Positions 1-5,179 of a stretch of 5,179 bases of DNA are shown here, one piece after another. Within the stretch, counting starts at the first letter, position 1; each line of letters opens with the position of its first letter. The position numbers and the translations under genes are program-made. The stretch is from the NCBI GenBank assembly GCA_900764415.1, contig CAAFOA010000215.1, positions 1-5,179 on the forward strand. Reading direction: 5' to 3'. The notes beneath the pieces are model-generated. The model saw only the letters and a list, made by a program, of their open reading frames with translations. It did no database searches and was not told the origin of the DNA. Source of the DNA: an uncultured Collinsella sp. GTDB lineage: Bacteria; Actinomycetota; Coriobacteriia; Coriobacteriales; Coriobacteriaceae.

Positions 1-30
1 CGTGGGCTCGGAGATGTGTATAAGAGACAG
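1..30 (+). other. Untrimmed Nextera (Tn5) read-2 adapter, not genomic
   Basis: The first 30 bases equal the last 30 of the 34-nt Illumina Nextera read-2 transposase adapter. They end with the complete 19-bp Tn5 mosaic end AGATGTGTATAAGAGACAG at 12-30. This is a library-preparation artefact at a contig end. It must not be read as a mobile element or as upstream regulatory DNA. Native sequence begins at about 31. The match is from memory of the published adapter sequence, but identity over 30 bases leaves little doubt. Confidence 0.97.
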
Positions 31-57
31 TGTATATCGTCTGCTAGCTTGGCACGG

Positions 58-63
58 TACAAT
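58..63 (+). promoter_or_regulatory. Candidate -10 box (TACAAT) of the rRNA methyltransferase gene
   Basis: TACAAT matches the sigma-70/sigma-A -10 consensus at five of six positions. It lies 39 nt before the ATG at 103, in an AT-rich leader. No convincing -35 hexamer is seen 16-18 bp upstream (about 34-41). A TTGGCA at 49-54 is too close to be its -35 partner. The same GTACAAT string precedes the two minus-strand genes whose starts lie in this window, which raises confidence a little. No transcription data are visible. Confidence 0.35.
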
Positions 64-102
64 GCTTTCAGATTTCAATTTATAAATTAGTGGGGTTAAT
101 TC

Positions 103-1551
103 ATGGCAGAATCTCGTGCGGAGCGTAGGGCTCGTCGTGCTTTGGTGGAGGCGGCTGAGGGGCCGAAGGAGGAGAAATCTTCTACGGAATCCAATTCTTC
201 TAAAGCTGCAAAAAGCAAGTCGACCAAAAGCAAAGCTAAGGCCAAGCGCTCTGGCTCTCGTCGGGGCGGGGATAAAGCGCCTCAGACTCGTTCCACTGGC
301 TCGCACAAGAATCCGGTTTCGCCTGCGCGGAAGGCTGTGGATCCCAAATCGCCTTGTTCCATCATGCGGGCTTGTGGTGGGTGCACGGCGCTCAATCGTC
401 CCTATAAAAAGCAGTTGGCAGCTAAGCAGGCTGCTATGGAGGAGCTTTTTGCTTCGCTTTGTGAGCGTGAGGGTATCGCCGTTGATCCTATTCGCGGCAT
501 GGGCGTCACCCTGGGCGACCCGGGTAAATATCCTGCGCCGCGTGGCTTTCGCCATAAGGCTGCCACTCCCTTTGCTCCCGGTAAGGAGGGCGCTGTCCGT
601 TGCGGTTTCTTTGAGCGCGGCACGCACAGAATCGTTGCCGTGCCCGAGTGTCCTGTCGAGGCGCCGGGAGCCCGTCAGATTCTCAACGGCATCGCGCGCG
701 AAGCTGAGCGGCTGCATATTCCCGCCTTTAATGAGGACAAGCATCTGGGGCTGCTTCGCTATGCCGTCGTCCGCTGCGGTTGGCGTACCGACCAGGTCAT
801 GGTTACGCTCGTGACCGCCCAGCGCGACTTACCGCATGCGCAGGAGTTCTTTGAGGCCGTCGCGGCACTCGATCCGCATATCGTCACCGTTGCCCAAAAT
901 ATCAATGGCCGTCCCGGTAACGCCATCTTGGGTGAGGAGACTCGTATCGTCTATGGCGCCGAGTGCATGCGCGATCAGCTGCTCGGCTGCAACTTCGATA
1001 TCTCCCCCACCGCGTTTTATCAGACCAACCCGCAGCAGACCGAACTGCTCTATCAGCTCGCCATTGACGGCATGAATCTGCAGCAGGGTGACGTACTCAT
1101 GGATGCCTATTGCGGTAGCGGAACTATCGGCCTGTGTGCAGCCAAAGCCGCCCAGGACAAGGGCATCGGCATTATGCTGCTCGGCGTGGAGCGCAACCCG
1201 GCGGGCATTGCCGACGCACGTCGCAATGCCGAACTCAACGGCCTCACCCGCAGCGCTTGGTTTATGACCGACGATGCCACCGACTACATCCTAGATGCCG
1301 CCGACAACAACGAGCGGGTCGACGTCCTTTCCATCGACCCGCCGCGCGCCGGCTCTACCCCCGAGTTCCTCGAGGCCACCTGCGCACTTAAGCCGCGCCG
1401 CATCACTTATATCAGCTGCAACCCCGTGACCCAAGAGCGCGATCTGCACCACCTCCTCGACGGAGGCTATCGCCTGCTCAAGATCACGCCCGTAGACATG
1501 TTCCCTCACACCGACCACACCGAAACCGTAGCGGTCCTCGAACGCCGCTAA
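103..1551 (+). CDS. rlmD: 23S rRNA (uracil-C5)-methyltransferase, RlmD/RumA family
   Basis: This SAM-dependent enzyme of the TrmA/RumA family (482 aa) is expected to methylate C5 of a 23S rRNA uridine (U1939 for RlmD). Residues 1-84 are a Ser/Lys/Arg-rich, probably disordered tail. C85, C91, C94 (C-X5-C-X2-C) and C183 match the family's [4Fe-4S] ligands. DAYCGSGTIG at 334-343 is SAM motif I, with E363 in the following acidic motif. DPPRAG is at 412-417, the catalytic cysteine is C439 in ISCNP, and E474 is the likely general base. The usual N-terminal TRAM domain is not recognisable. The start is secure: an in-frame TAA at 97-99 lies just upstream, and GGGG at 92-95 is a weak Shine-Dalgarno 7 nt away. 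Which uridine is modified (U1939, U747, or both as in RlmCD) cannot be decided from sequence. Codons in the first ~370 bases are richer in T/A endings than the rest. Confidence 0.9.
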   Translation: MAESRAERRARRALVEAAEGPKEEKSSTESNSSKAAKSKSTKSKAKAKRSGSRRGGDKAPQTRSTGSHKNPVSPARKAVDPKSPCSIMRACGGCTALNRPYKKQLAAKQAAMEELFASLCEREGIAVDPIRGMGVTLGDPGKYPAPRGFRHKAATPFAPGKEGAVRCGFFERGTHRIVAVPECPVEAPGARQILNGIAREAERLHIPAFNEDKHLGLLRYAVVRCGWRTDQVMVTLVTAQRDLPHAQEFFEAVAALDPHIVTVAQNINGRPGNAILGEETRIVYGAECMRDQLLGCNFDISPTAFYQTNPQQTELLYQLAIDGMNLQQGDVLMDAYCGSGTIGLCAAKAAQDKGIGIMLLGVERNPAGIADARRNAELNGLTRSAWFMTDDATDYILDAADNNERVDVLSIDPPRAGSTPEFLEATCALKPRRITYISCNPVTQERDLHHLLDGGYRLLKITPVDMFPHTDHTETVAVLERR

Positions 1552-1579
1552 CCAACCTCAGTAGATTTTTGGGACAAGA

Positions 1580-1609
1580 AAGGGGGCGACCCGCCTGGGC
1601 CGCCCCCTT
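1580..1609. terminator. Intrinsic terminator, probably bidirectional, between convergent genes
   Basis: A 9-bp stem (1580-1588 with 1601-1609, AAGGGGGCG/CGCCCCCTT) continues past one A/C mismatch into three more G-C pairs and closes on a GCCT tetraloop at 1593-1596. It sits in the 78-bp gap between the 3' ends of the methyltransferase gene and the PHP gene, so it can end both transcripts. The T-run is short on both strands (CTTCGCTTGGTTT on plus, CTTTCTTG on minus), so efficiency is uncertain. Confidence 0.75.
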
Positions 1610-1629
1610 CGCTTGGTTTATAAACTCCG

Positions 1630-2451
1630 CTACATCCCCTTGCGCAGATCGCACACGCCGGCTGCCGCCATTTCGCGCAGCAGCGTCTCGCGATCGCGCG
1701 TCACGATCAGATCCAACGGGAAGTGAATCTCGTCGAGCATCTTGCGGGCATGATCGAGCTTGCCAATGGCCATACCAATGTGCGCATCAGTCGACACGCC
1801 AATGCCCACGCCCAGCTCGGCGCAGCGCTCGGCAATCTTGCGGCATACGGCCCAATGCTCAGTGTCGGCACCGTGCTCAAGACTATGGTTGTTGATCTCG
1901 ATAATCTTGTGCTTCGCCTTAGCCGCCAACAGCACCTCATCGATATCGAACGGCACGCCCGAGCGCCCCGTATGTCCCAGCATAAACACCTTGGGGTGCT
2001 CCAGGGCGTTGATATACATCTCGGTCGTCTGGGCAAGCGTCGCGCCTTCAGCAATCTGCGGATTATGCACACTCGCGACCAAATAATCCAAATTGCGCGT
2101 CACCAAATCGAACAGCGAATGCTGACGGCTGTACGAATCGCCGGCAATATCGAGCGAAACGGGAATGTCCTCGCCAAACAAGCTTCCGTCCAGCGAAACG
2201 ATATCGGCCTCGGCGCCGCGAAGCACCAGCACGCCGCTCCAAATACGCGGCCAGATATCCTGGTTAATAAAGAACTGGAAACTGCGCAGGTCATTGGGGC
2301 AAGGCGTAACCATAGAGCTCAGATGGTCGGCAGATCCGAGCACCTGCAGGCCACGTTCCGCCGCCCAGTACACATTCTCCTCAATGGTTGAGTACGCATG
2401 CGCGGAGAACAGCGTATGAGTATGAATATCACAAGAAAGAAGGTAGGGCAT
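1630..2451 (-). CDS. PHP-domain phosphatase, YcdX-like
   Basis: This 273-aa protein is a complete PHP (polymerase and histidinol phosphatase) domain, predicted to be a soluble, metal-dependent phosphoesterase. All nine trinuclear metal-site residues of YcdX-type proteins are visible: H10 and H12 (DIHTHT), H18 (HAYST), H43 (ADH), E81 (RGAEAD), H129 (SVHNP), H160 (GHTGR), and D222 and H224 (STDAH). IWPRIWSGVLVLRGAEADI (66-84) and EINNHS (185-190) also resemble E. coli YcdX. The protein is about 28 residues longer than E. coli YcdX (245 aa from memory), with most of the extra between E81 and H129. The start is supported by a strong AAGGAG at 2457-2462, 5 nt before the ATG. The physiological substrate is unknown for this subfamily. 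Histidinol phosphatase is possible in principle, but no his genes are nearby. The gene converges on the methyltransferase gene and lies downstream of the aminotransferase gene, separated from it by a hairpin and its own promoter-like site. Confidence 0.9.
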   Translation of the reverse strand: MPYLLSCDIHTHTLFSAHAYSTIEENVYWAAERGLQVLGSADHLSSMVTPCPNDLRSFQFFINQDIWPRIWSGVLVLRGAEADIVSLDGSLFGEDIPVSLDIAGDSYSRQHSLFDLVTRNLDYLVASVHNPQIAEGATLAQTTEMYINALEHPKVFMLGHTGRSGVPFDIDEVLLAAKAKHKIIEINNHSLEHGADTEHWAVCRKIAERCAELGVGIGVSTDAHIGMAIGKLDHARKMLDEIHFPLDLIVTRDRETLLREMAAAGVCDLRKGM

Positions 2452-2456
2452 CGGGT

Positions 2457-2462
2457 CTCCTT
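2457..2462 (-). promoter_or_regulatory. Shine-Dalgarno site of the PHP gene
   Basis: Read on the minus strand, AAGGAG lies 5 nt before the ATG at 2451-2449. It is a close match to the 16S anti-SD complement and fixes the start codon. Confidence 0.85.
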
Positions 2463-2488
2463 ATCCGGTATGGCCGTCGCGTATATTC

Positions 2489-2518
2489 ATTGTACGCATA
2501 GCTTTCGGCAGTCGTAAA
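2489..2518 (-). promoter_or_regulatory. Candidate promoter of the PHP gene
   Basis: On the minus strand, TTTACG (2518-2513) and TACAAT (2494-2489) are separated by 18 bp. They match sigma-A -35 and -10 boxes at four and five of six positions. The -10 box ends 37 nt before the start codon. It lies after the hairpin that follows the aminotransferase gene, so the PHP gene can be its own transcription unit. The prediction rests on sequence alone. Confidence 0.5.
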
Positions 2519-2551
2519 ACTGCTTCATCCCAATCACACAACGGCATAGAC

Positions 2552-2582
2552 AACGGGGTCTGGCTTAAAACCAAACCCCGTT
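2552..2582 (-). terminator. Probable intrinsic terminator after the aminotransferase gene
   Basis: An 8-bp perfect stem (AACGGGGT at 2552-2559 with ACCCCGTT at 2575-2582), a 1x1 mismatch and three further pairs (TGG/CCA) enclose a 7-nt loop. It lies 28 bp past the stop codon of the minus-strand aminotransferase gene and before the PHP promoter-like site. The minus-strand tail (TTGTCT) is T-poor, so termination may be partial or the hairpin may protect the 3' end. Confidence 0.55.
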
Positions 2583-2610
2583 TCACGTAAAACATTGTAA
2601 GCAGAGCGCT

Positions 2611-3801
2611 TTACTTTTGACGATACTCGTCGGCCAGCTGCTTCCAGGCGGGCAGCGAGTTGACGATAGTCTCGTAGCTCACGCAGTAGCCCAAGCGGAA
2701 CCAGCCCGGCATGCCGAAGCTATCCGAGGGCACTGCGAGCAGTTCGTACTTCTTCGCGCGCTCGCAGAAGGCGTTCGCATCGGGCTCCAGCGCTTTCACC
2801 CATAGGTAGAACGCGCCATCCGGCTCAACATAGGTGTAGCCGTACTCCGCTAGCGCATCGGTAAGCGCCGTGCGGTTGCGTGCATAGGCCTCAACGTCAC
2901 TCGGCTCATCGATGCAATCGACAATCACGCGCTGGAAGAGCGCCGGTGCGCACACGAAGCCCAGCGTACGGGCAGCACCCGCAACAGCCGGCATCAGACG
3001 AGCTGCCTGAGGATTCGCATTGGGAACCAGGATCCACCCCACGCGCTCGCCCGGCAGCGAAAGCGACTTGGAATACGAGTAGCACACGATGGTGTGCTCG
3101 TAGATTGAAGGCACCCAAGGCACCTCGGCGCCATAGACAATCTCGCGATACGGCTCATCCGAGATAAGCATGATCGGGTTCTCGGGATTGCGCTTGGCGT
3201 TGACCTCGCGCAGAACATTGGCCAGTCGCGTCAGCGTGTCGCGCGTATATACGGCACCGGTCGGATTGTTGGGCGAGTCGATGATGACAGCAGTCGTCTT
3301 ATCGGTAATCGCCTTGAGCACGTTGTCCACGCTCAGCTGGAACGTATCTTCATCGGCGAGCACCTCGACACACGTACAGCCGGCCTTCTCAATCCAAACG
3401 CGATACTCCGGAAAGTACGGGGCGATAACAATAACCTCGTCGCCCGGATTCGTAACGGCGTTGAGCGTACAGGTGAGCGAAGCCGCGGCGCCCACCGTCA
3501 TAAAGACGTCCTTGCCCTCATAGCTCGTACCGAAGCGACGGTTGAGCGACTCAGCAACGGCGGTACGGCACTGCGGTAGGCCCGGTGCGGGAGTGTAGCC
3601 GTGCAGCTGGTCACTGGGCAGTTCAAGCGCCTTTTTGATGGACTCCGCGACGGCAGCGGGTGCCGGAACGCTCGGGTTGCCCAGCGAGAAATCGAACACG
3701 TTTTCCGCGCCGATTTGCGCCTTGCGCTCAAGGCCATAGCTAAAAATCTCGCGGATGATGGAGCTCTCCGCACCGCGAGCATACATGGTTTCGTTAATCA
3801 T
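2611..3801 (-). CDS. Class I/II PLP-dependent aminotransferase
   Basis: The 396-aa protein is a cytoplasmic fold-type I aminotransferase of the AspC/aromatic aminotransferase superfamily, which transfers an amino group between an amino acid and a 2-oxo acid. Visible landmarks, numbered from the chosen start: GAA at 104-106 (cofactor phosphate loop), Y129 (likely ring stacking), SPNNPTG at 176-182 with N179, DEPY at 215-218 (D215 pairs with the pyridine nitrogen), K245 in SYSKSLSLPGERVG as the Schiff-base lysine, R253 binding phosphate, and R369 (WFRLGY) as the likely carboxylate arginine. The length is normal for the family. I place the start at 3801 because AAGGGG (3807-3812) lies 5 nt upstream. 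The frame stays open to an ATG at 3900, but those 33 extra codons cross a palindrome and the likely promoter. Substrate specificity (aspartate, alanine or aromatic) cannot be read from the sequence. The gene appears monocistronic, with flanking terminators. Confidence 0.92.
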   Translation of the reverse strand: MINETMYARGAESSIIREIFSYGLERKAQIGAENVFDFSLGNPSVPAPAAVAESIKKALELPSDQLHGYTPAPGLPQCRTAVAESLNRRFGTSYEGKDVFMTVGAAASLTCTLNAVTNPGDEVIVIAPYFPEYRVWIEKAGCTCVEVLADEDTFQLSVDNVLKAITDKTTAVIIDSPNNPTGAVYTRDTLTRLANVLREVNAKRNPENPIMLISDEPYREIVYGAEVPWVPSIYEHTIVCYSYSKSLSLPGERVGWILVPNANPQAARLMPAVAGAARTLGFVCAPALFQRVIVDCIDEPSDVEAYARNRTALTDALAEYGYTYVEPDGAFYLWVKALEPDANAFCERAKKYELLAVPSDSFGMPGWFRLGYCVSYETIVNSLPAWKQLADEYRQK

Positions 3802-3806
3802 CTGTT

Positions 3807-3812
3807 CCCCTT
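3807..3812 (-). promoter_or_regulatory. Shine-Dalgarno site that decides the aminotransferase start
   Basis: On the minus strand, AAGGGG precedes the ATG at 3801-3799 by 5 nt. The ATG at 3900 at the head of the longest open frame has no comparable site: the bases before it are one arm of the inverted repeat. This supports the 396-aa product over a 429-aa one. Confidence 0.8.
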
Positions 3813-3825
3813 TCGCATAGGCGCT

Positions 3826-3831
3826 ATTGTA
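3826..3831 (-). promoter_or_regulatory. Candidate -10 box (TACAAT) of the aminotransferase gene
   Basis: On the minus strand, GCGTACAAT places a near-consensus -10 box 24 nt before the start codon. No clear -35 is seen at 16-18 bp: the bases there are GC-rich. The 25-bp inverted repeat ends 29 bp upstream of the box. If the box is used, the palindrome lies at or upstream of the -35 region and is not in the 5' UTR. Confidence 0.4.
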
Positions 3832-3860
3832 CGCTTTAGTCGGGAAAAGCGCCGCAGCAA

Positions 3861-3922
3861 TGTTGATTGGGGACAGACTTAAATGCGTGAAAACGCTCAT
3901 TTAAGTCTGTCCCCAATCAACA
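3861..3922. repeat. Perfect 25-bp inverted repeat, REP/MITE-like palindrome
   Basis: The arms 3861-3885 and 3898-3922 are exact reverse complements. Each contains the core TTGGGGACAGACTTAAATG or its complement, and they flank a 12-nt loop. The 62-base unit would form a very stable stem-loop on either strand. It lies between the ftsH terminator and the aminotransferase gene, so it is not needed to end ftsH transcription. The shape (short, fully palindromic, intergenic, no ORF of its own) suits a REP element or a MITE mobilised in trans. Similar GGGGACAGAC palindromes are, from memory, linked to REP-associated tyrosine transposases, but none is encoded here. No target-site duplication and no GTAG-type foot is apparent. 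Confidence 0.85.
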
Positions 3923-3940
3923 GATGGCCCAATATCGCTC

Positions 3941-3979
3941 AAAAGAAAAAGCCTCCGCAGGTTTCCCCGCAGAGGCTTT
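3941..3979 (-). terminator. Rho-independent terminator of ftsH
   Basis: On the minus strand the stem AAAGCCTC (3979-3972) pairs with GAGGCTTT (3955-3948). Inner pairs around GCGG/CTGC follow with small mismatches and a short loop near 3962-3966. The stem is followed directly by TTTTTCTTTT (3950-3941). It starts 11 bp after the ftsH stop codon. The GC-rich stem with an immediate T-run is the canonical intrinsic terminator layout. Confidence 0.93.
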
Positions 3980-3990
3980 CGCCACAAAGG

Positions 3991-5179
3991 CTATTTGTCG
4001 GCGTCGGTGTCGGCGCCGGCATTGACGGCACAGTCATCGCCGGCATCATCGGATGCGGCTTCTGCATCCTCCTGCATAGCCGCCTGCGCAAAGGCTGCGG
4101 CATCAGCCGCCAGCTCTTCCTCGCTCATGCGAGGCGCACGCTTCTTGGTCGGCATGCCGGCCGCCTTGGCATTGCGCTCCTCCTTGGCCGCTAGGATATC
4201 GCCCTCGCGCTCAAGGTAGGCATCCCACTCGTTGTCGAGCAGGGCGTTCACGGCGTCGCCTTCGACGGTCTCGCGCTCAAGCAGCACCTTCGCCATCAAA
4301 TCGAGCTGATCGCGACGGGCATCCAAAATCTCGACCGCACGGCGATGGGCCTCGCGCATGATGCGCTGGACCTCGATATCGATGCGGCGCGCCGTCTCCT
4401 CGGAGTAATCCTGGTGATCGGCGTAATCGCGTCCCAGGAATACCTGATGCTGCGCCTCACCAAACACTTGCGTGCCCAGTTCCTCGCTCATGCCCAGGCG
4501 CGTGACCATCTCGCGCGCCATCTTGGTCGCGCGCTCTAGATCGTTGCTCGCGCCCGACGTGATGTCGTCGCACATGAGTTCCTCGGCAACGCGACCGCCC
4601 AAGAACACGGCAAGCTCGTCGAGCATCTCGTTCTTGGTCTTGAGGAAGTGATCCTCCTGCGGAAGCTGCAACGTGTAGCCCAGAGCCTGGCCGCGGCTGA
4701 CAATCGAAATCTTATGGACCGGATCGGAGTGCTCCAAGATGTGACCCACCAGGGCATGGCCGCTCTCATGGTAGGCAATCGTGGTGCGCTCGGCTTCGGT
4801 CATCACACGACCCTTGCGTTGCGGTCCGGCAATCACGCGCTCCATCGATTCCTCGACCTCGTCCATCGAGATCACGGAACGATGGCGGCGGGCAGCCAGC
4901 AGCGCAGACTCGTTGAGCAGATTTGCCAAATCGGCACCGGTGAAGCCAACGGTCATCTGGGCGAGCTTCTCAAACTTCACGTCCTCGTCCATCGGCTTGT
5001 TCTCGGCATGCACGCGCAAGATCTGCTCGCGGCCCTTCACATCCGGACGGTCGACCGTGACCTGACGGTCAAAACGACCGGGACGCAGCAATGCCGGATC
5101 CAGGATGTCGGGACGGTTGGTCGCAGCGATCAGGATGACCGACTCGCTCTCCTCAAACCCGTCCATCTCGACCAGCAGC
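3991..5179 (-). CDS. ftsH: ATP-dependent zinc metalloprotease FtsH, 3' part
   Basis: FtsH is a membrane-anchored AAA+ protease that degrades misassembled membrane proteins and some short-lived regulators. Only about the last 395 codons are present. The frame reads through 5179 (LLVEMDGF), so the Met at 5166 is internal. The membrane segments and Walker A/B motifs lie outside the window. Numbered from that Met: the second region of homology with the arginine-finger motif RPGRFDR at 28-34, GFTGADL at 74-80, the zinc-protease motif HESGH at 133-137, and the likely third zinc ligand D209 in [12 protein letters not shown]. After the protease domain comes a helical segment and then a tail from about 330, rich in Ala, Asp and Glu ([12 protein letters not shown]), not conserved between phyla and probably disordered. 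All visible catalytic residues are intact. The stop is TAG, followed by a strong terminator. Confidence 0.97.
   Translation of the reverse strand, partial: LLVEMDGFEESESVILIAATNRPDILDPALLRPGRFDRQVTVDRPDVKGREQILRVHAENKPMDEDVKFEKLAQMTVGFTGADLANLLNESALLAARRHRSVISMDEVEESMERVIAGPQRKGRVMTEAERTTIAYHESGHALVGHILEHSDPVHKISIVSRGQALGYTLQLPQEDHFLKTKNEMLDELAVFLGGRVAEELMCDDITSGASNDLERATKMAREMVTRLGMSEELGTQVFGEAQHQVFLGRDYADHQDYSEETARRIDIEVQRIMREAHRRAVEILDARRDQLDLMAKVLLERETVEGDAVNALLDNEWDAYLEREGDILAAKEERNAKAAGMPTKKRAPRMSEEELAADAAAFAQAAMQEDAEAASDDAGDDCAVNAGADTDADK
3997..4020. repeat. Imperfect hexamer repeat in the 3' end of ftsH
   Basis: Four tandem GTCGGC-like units (GTCGGC, GTCGGT, GTCGGC, GCCGGC) sit just inside the stop codon. 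They encode Ala-Asp/Thr alternation in the acidic tail (AGADTDAD). Being a multiple of three, slippage would change tail length without a frameshift. This may be no more than low-complexity coding. Confidence 0.5.

Noticed and set aside
12..30. Tn5 mosaic end as evidence of a natural transposon
   Set aside because: It is joined to the rest of the Nextera read-2 adapter and sits exactly at the sequence end, so it is a library artefact.
50..65. Sigma-54-like promoter (TGGCAC ... GC)
   Set aside because: The GG and GC elements are 11 bp apart instead of 10, and TTGC is absent. Sigma-54 is also not expected in the suggested lineage.
116..814. 232-codon ORF overlapping the methyltransferase in another frame
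   Set aside because: Its Arg/Leu/Ser-rich composition is typical of an out-of-frame shadow, and the main frame carries the iron-sulfur and SAM motifs.
1723..2391. Plus-strand 222-codon ORF opposite the PHP gene
   Set aside because: It is antisense to a gene with all nine metal ligands conserved. Its length is explained by codon bias in the overlapping frame.
1630..3801. Aminotransferase plus PHP phosphatase as a histidine-biosynthesis pair (HisC/HisK-type)
   Set aside because: The pairing is tempting, but the aminotransferase looks like the AspC-type group, a hairpin and a promoter-like site separate the genes, and no other his gene is present. There is not enough evidence.
3883..4194. Plus-strand 103-codon ORF opposite the ftsH end
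   Set aside because: It starts in the palindrome loop region, crosses the terminator and then runs antisense to the FtsH tail. It has no Shine-Dalgarno and no protein-like motif, so it is a shadow frame.
5164..5166. ATG at 5166 as the start of ftsH
   Set aside because: The frame continues to 5179 and reads LLVEMDGF, a conserved internal FtsH stretch. The gene is simply cut by the window edge.

Overview
The window is a short stretch of bacterial chromosome with four protein genes. GC is moderate to high, and each gene is spaced with its own terminator or promoter-like site. It looks like ordinary core genome, not an accessory island. From memory of protein style (the alanine-, aspartate- and glutamate-rich FtsH tail, this aminotransferase type, codon choice), the best guess is a gut actinobacterium of the Coriobacteriia, Collinsella-like. 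That is inference: there is no rRNA or other taxonomic marker here.

Layout. Bases 1-30 are not genomic. They match the end of the Illumina Nextera (Tn5) read-2 adapter, so this is a contig end with untrimmed adapter. Real sequence starts at about 31. A plus-strand gene for a RlmD/RumA-type 23S rRNA uracil-C5 methyltransferase follows (103-1551). It has a Ser/Lys-rich N-terminal tail in place of the usual TRAM domain. It converges on a minus-strand YcdX-like PHP-domain hydrolase (1630-2451), and a GC-rich hairpin between them can serve both strands. Next, on the minus strand, is a fold-type I PLP aminotransferase (2611-3801). Its true start lies well inside the longest open frame. The 3' part of ftsH, also on the minus strand, runs off the right end (3991-5179) and is followed by a textbook intrinsic terminator.

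How the genes relate. Nothing suggests a shared pathway or operon. rRNA modification, a metal-dependent phosphoesterase, amino-acid metabolism and membrane protein quality control are independent household jobs. Three genes have a TACAAT box preceded by G 24-39 nt before their start codons, which fits separate transcription units.

The most unusual element is a perfect 25-bp inverted repeat with a 12-nt loop (3861-3922) between ftsH and the aminotransferase gene. It resembles a REP- or MITE-like palindrome. I found no CRISPR array, tRNA, rRNA, transposase, toxin-antitoxin pair or defence gene, and no credible undescribed system.
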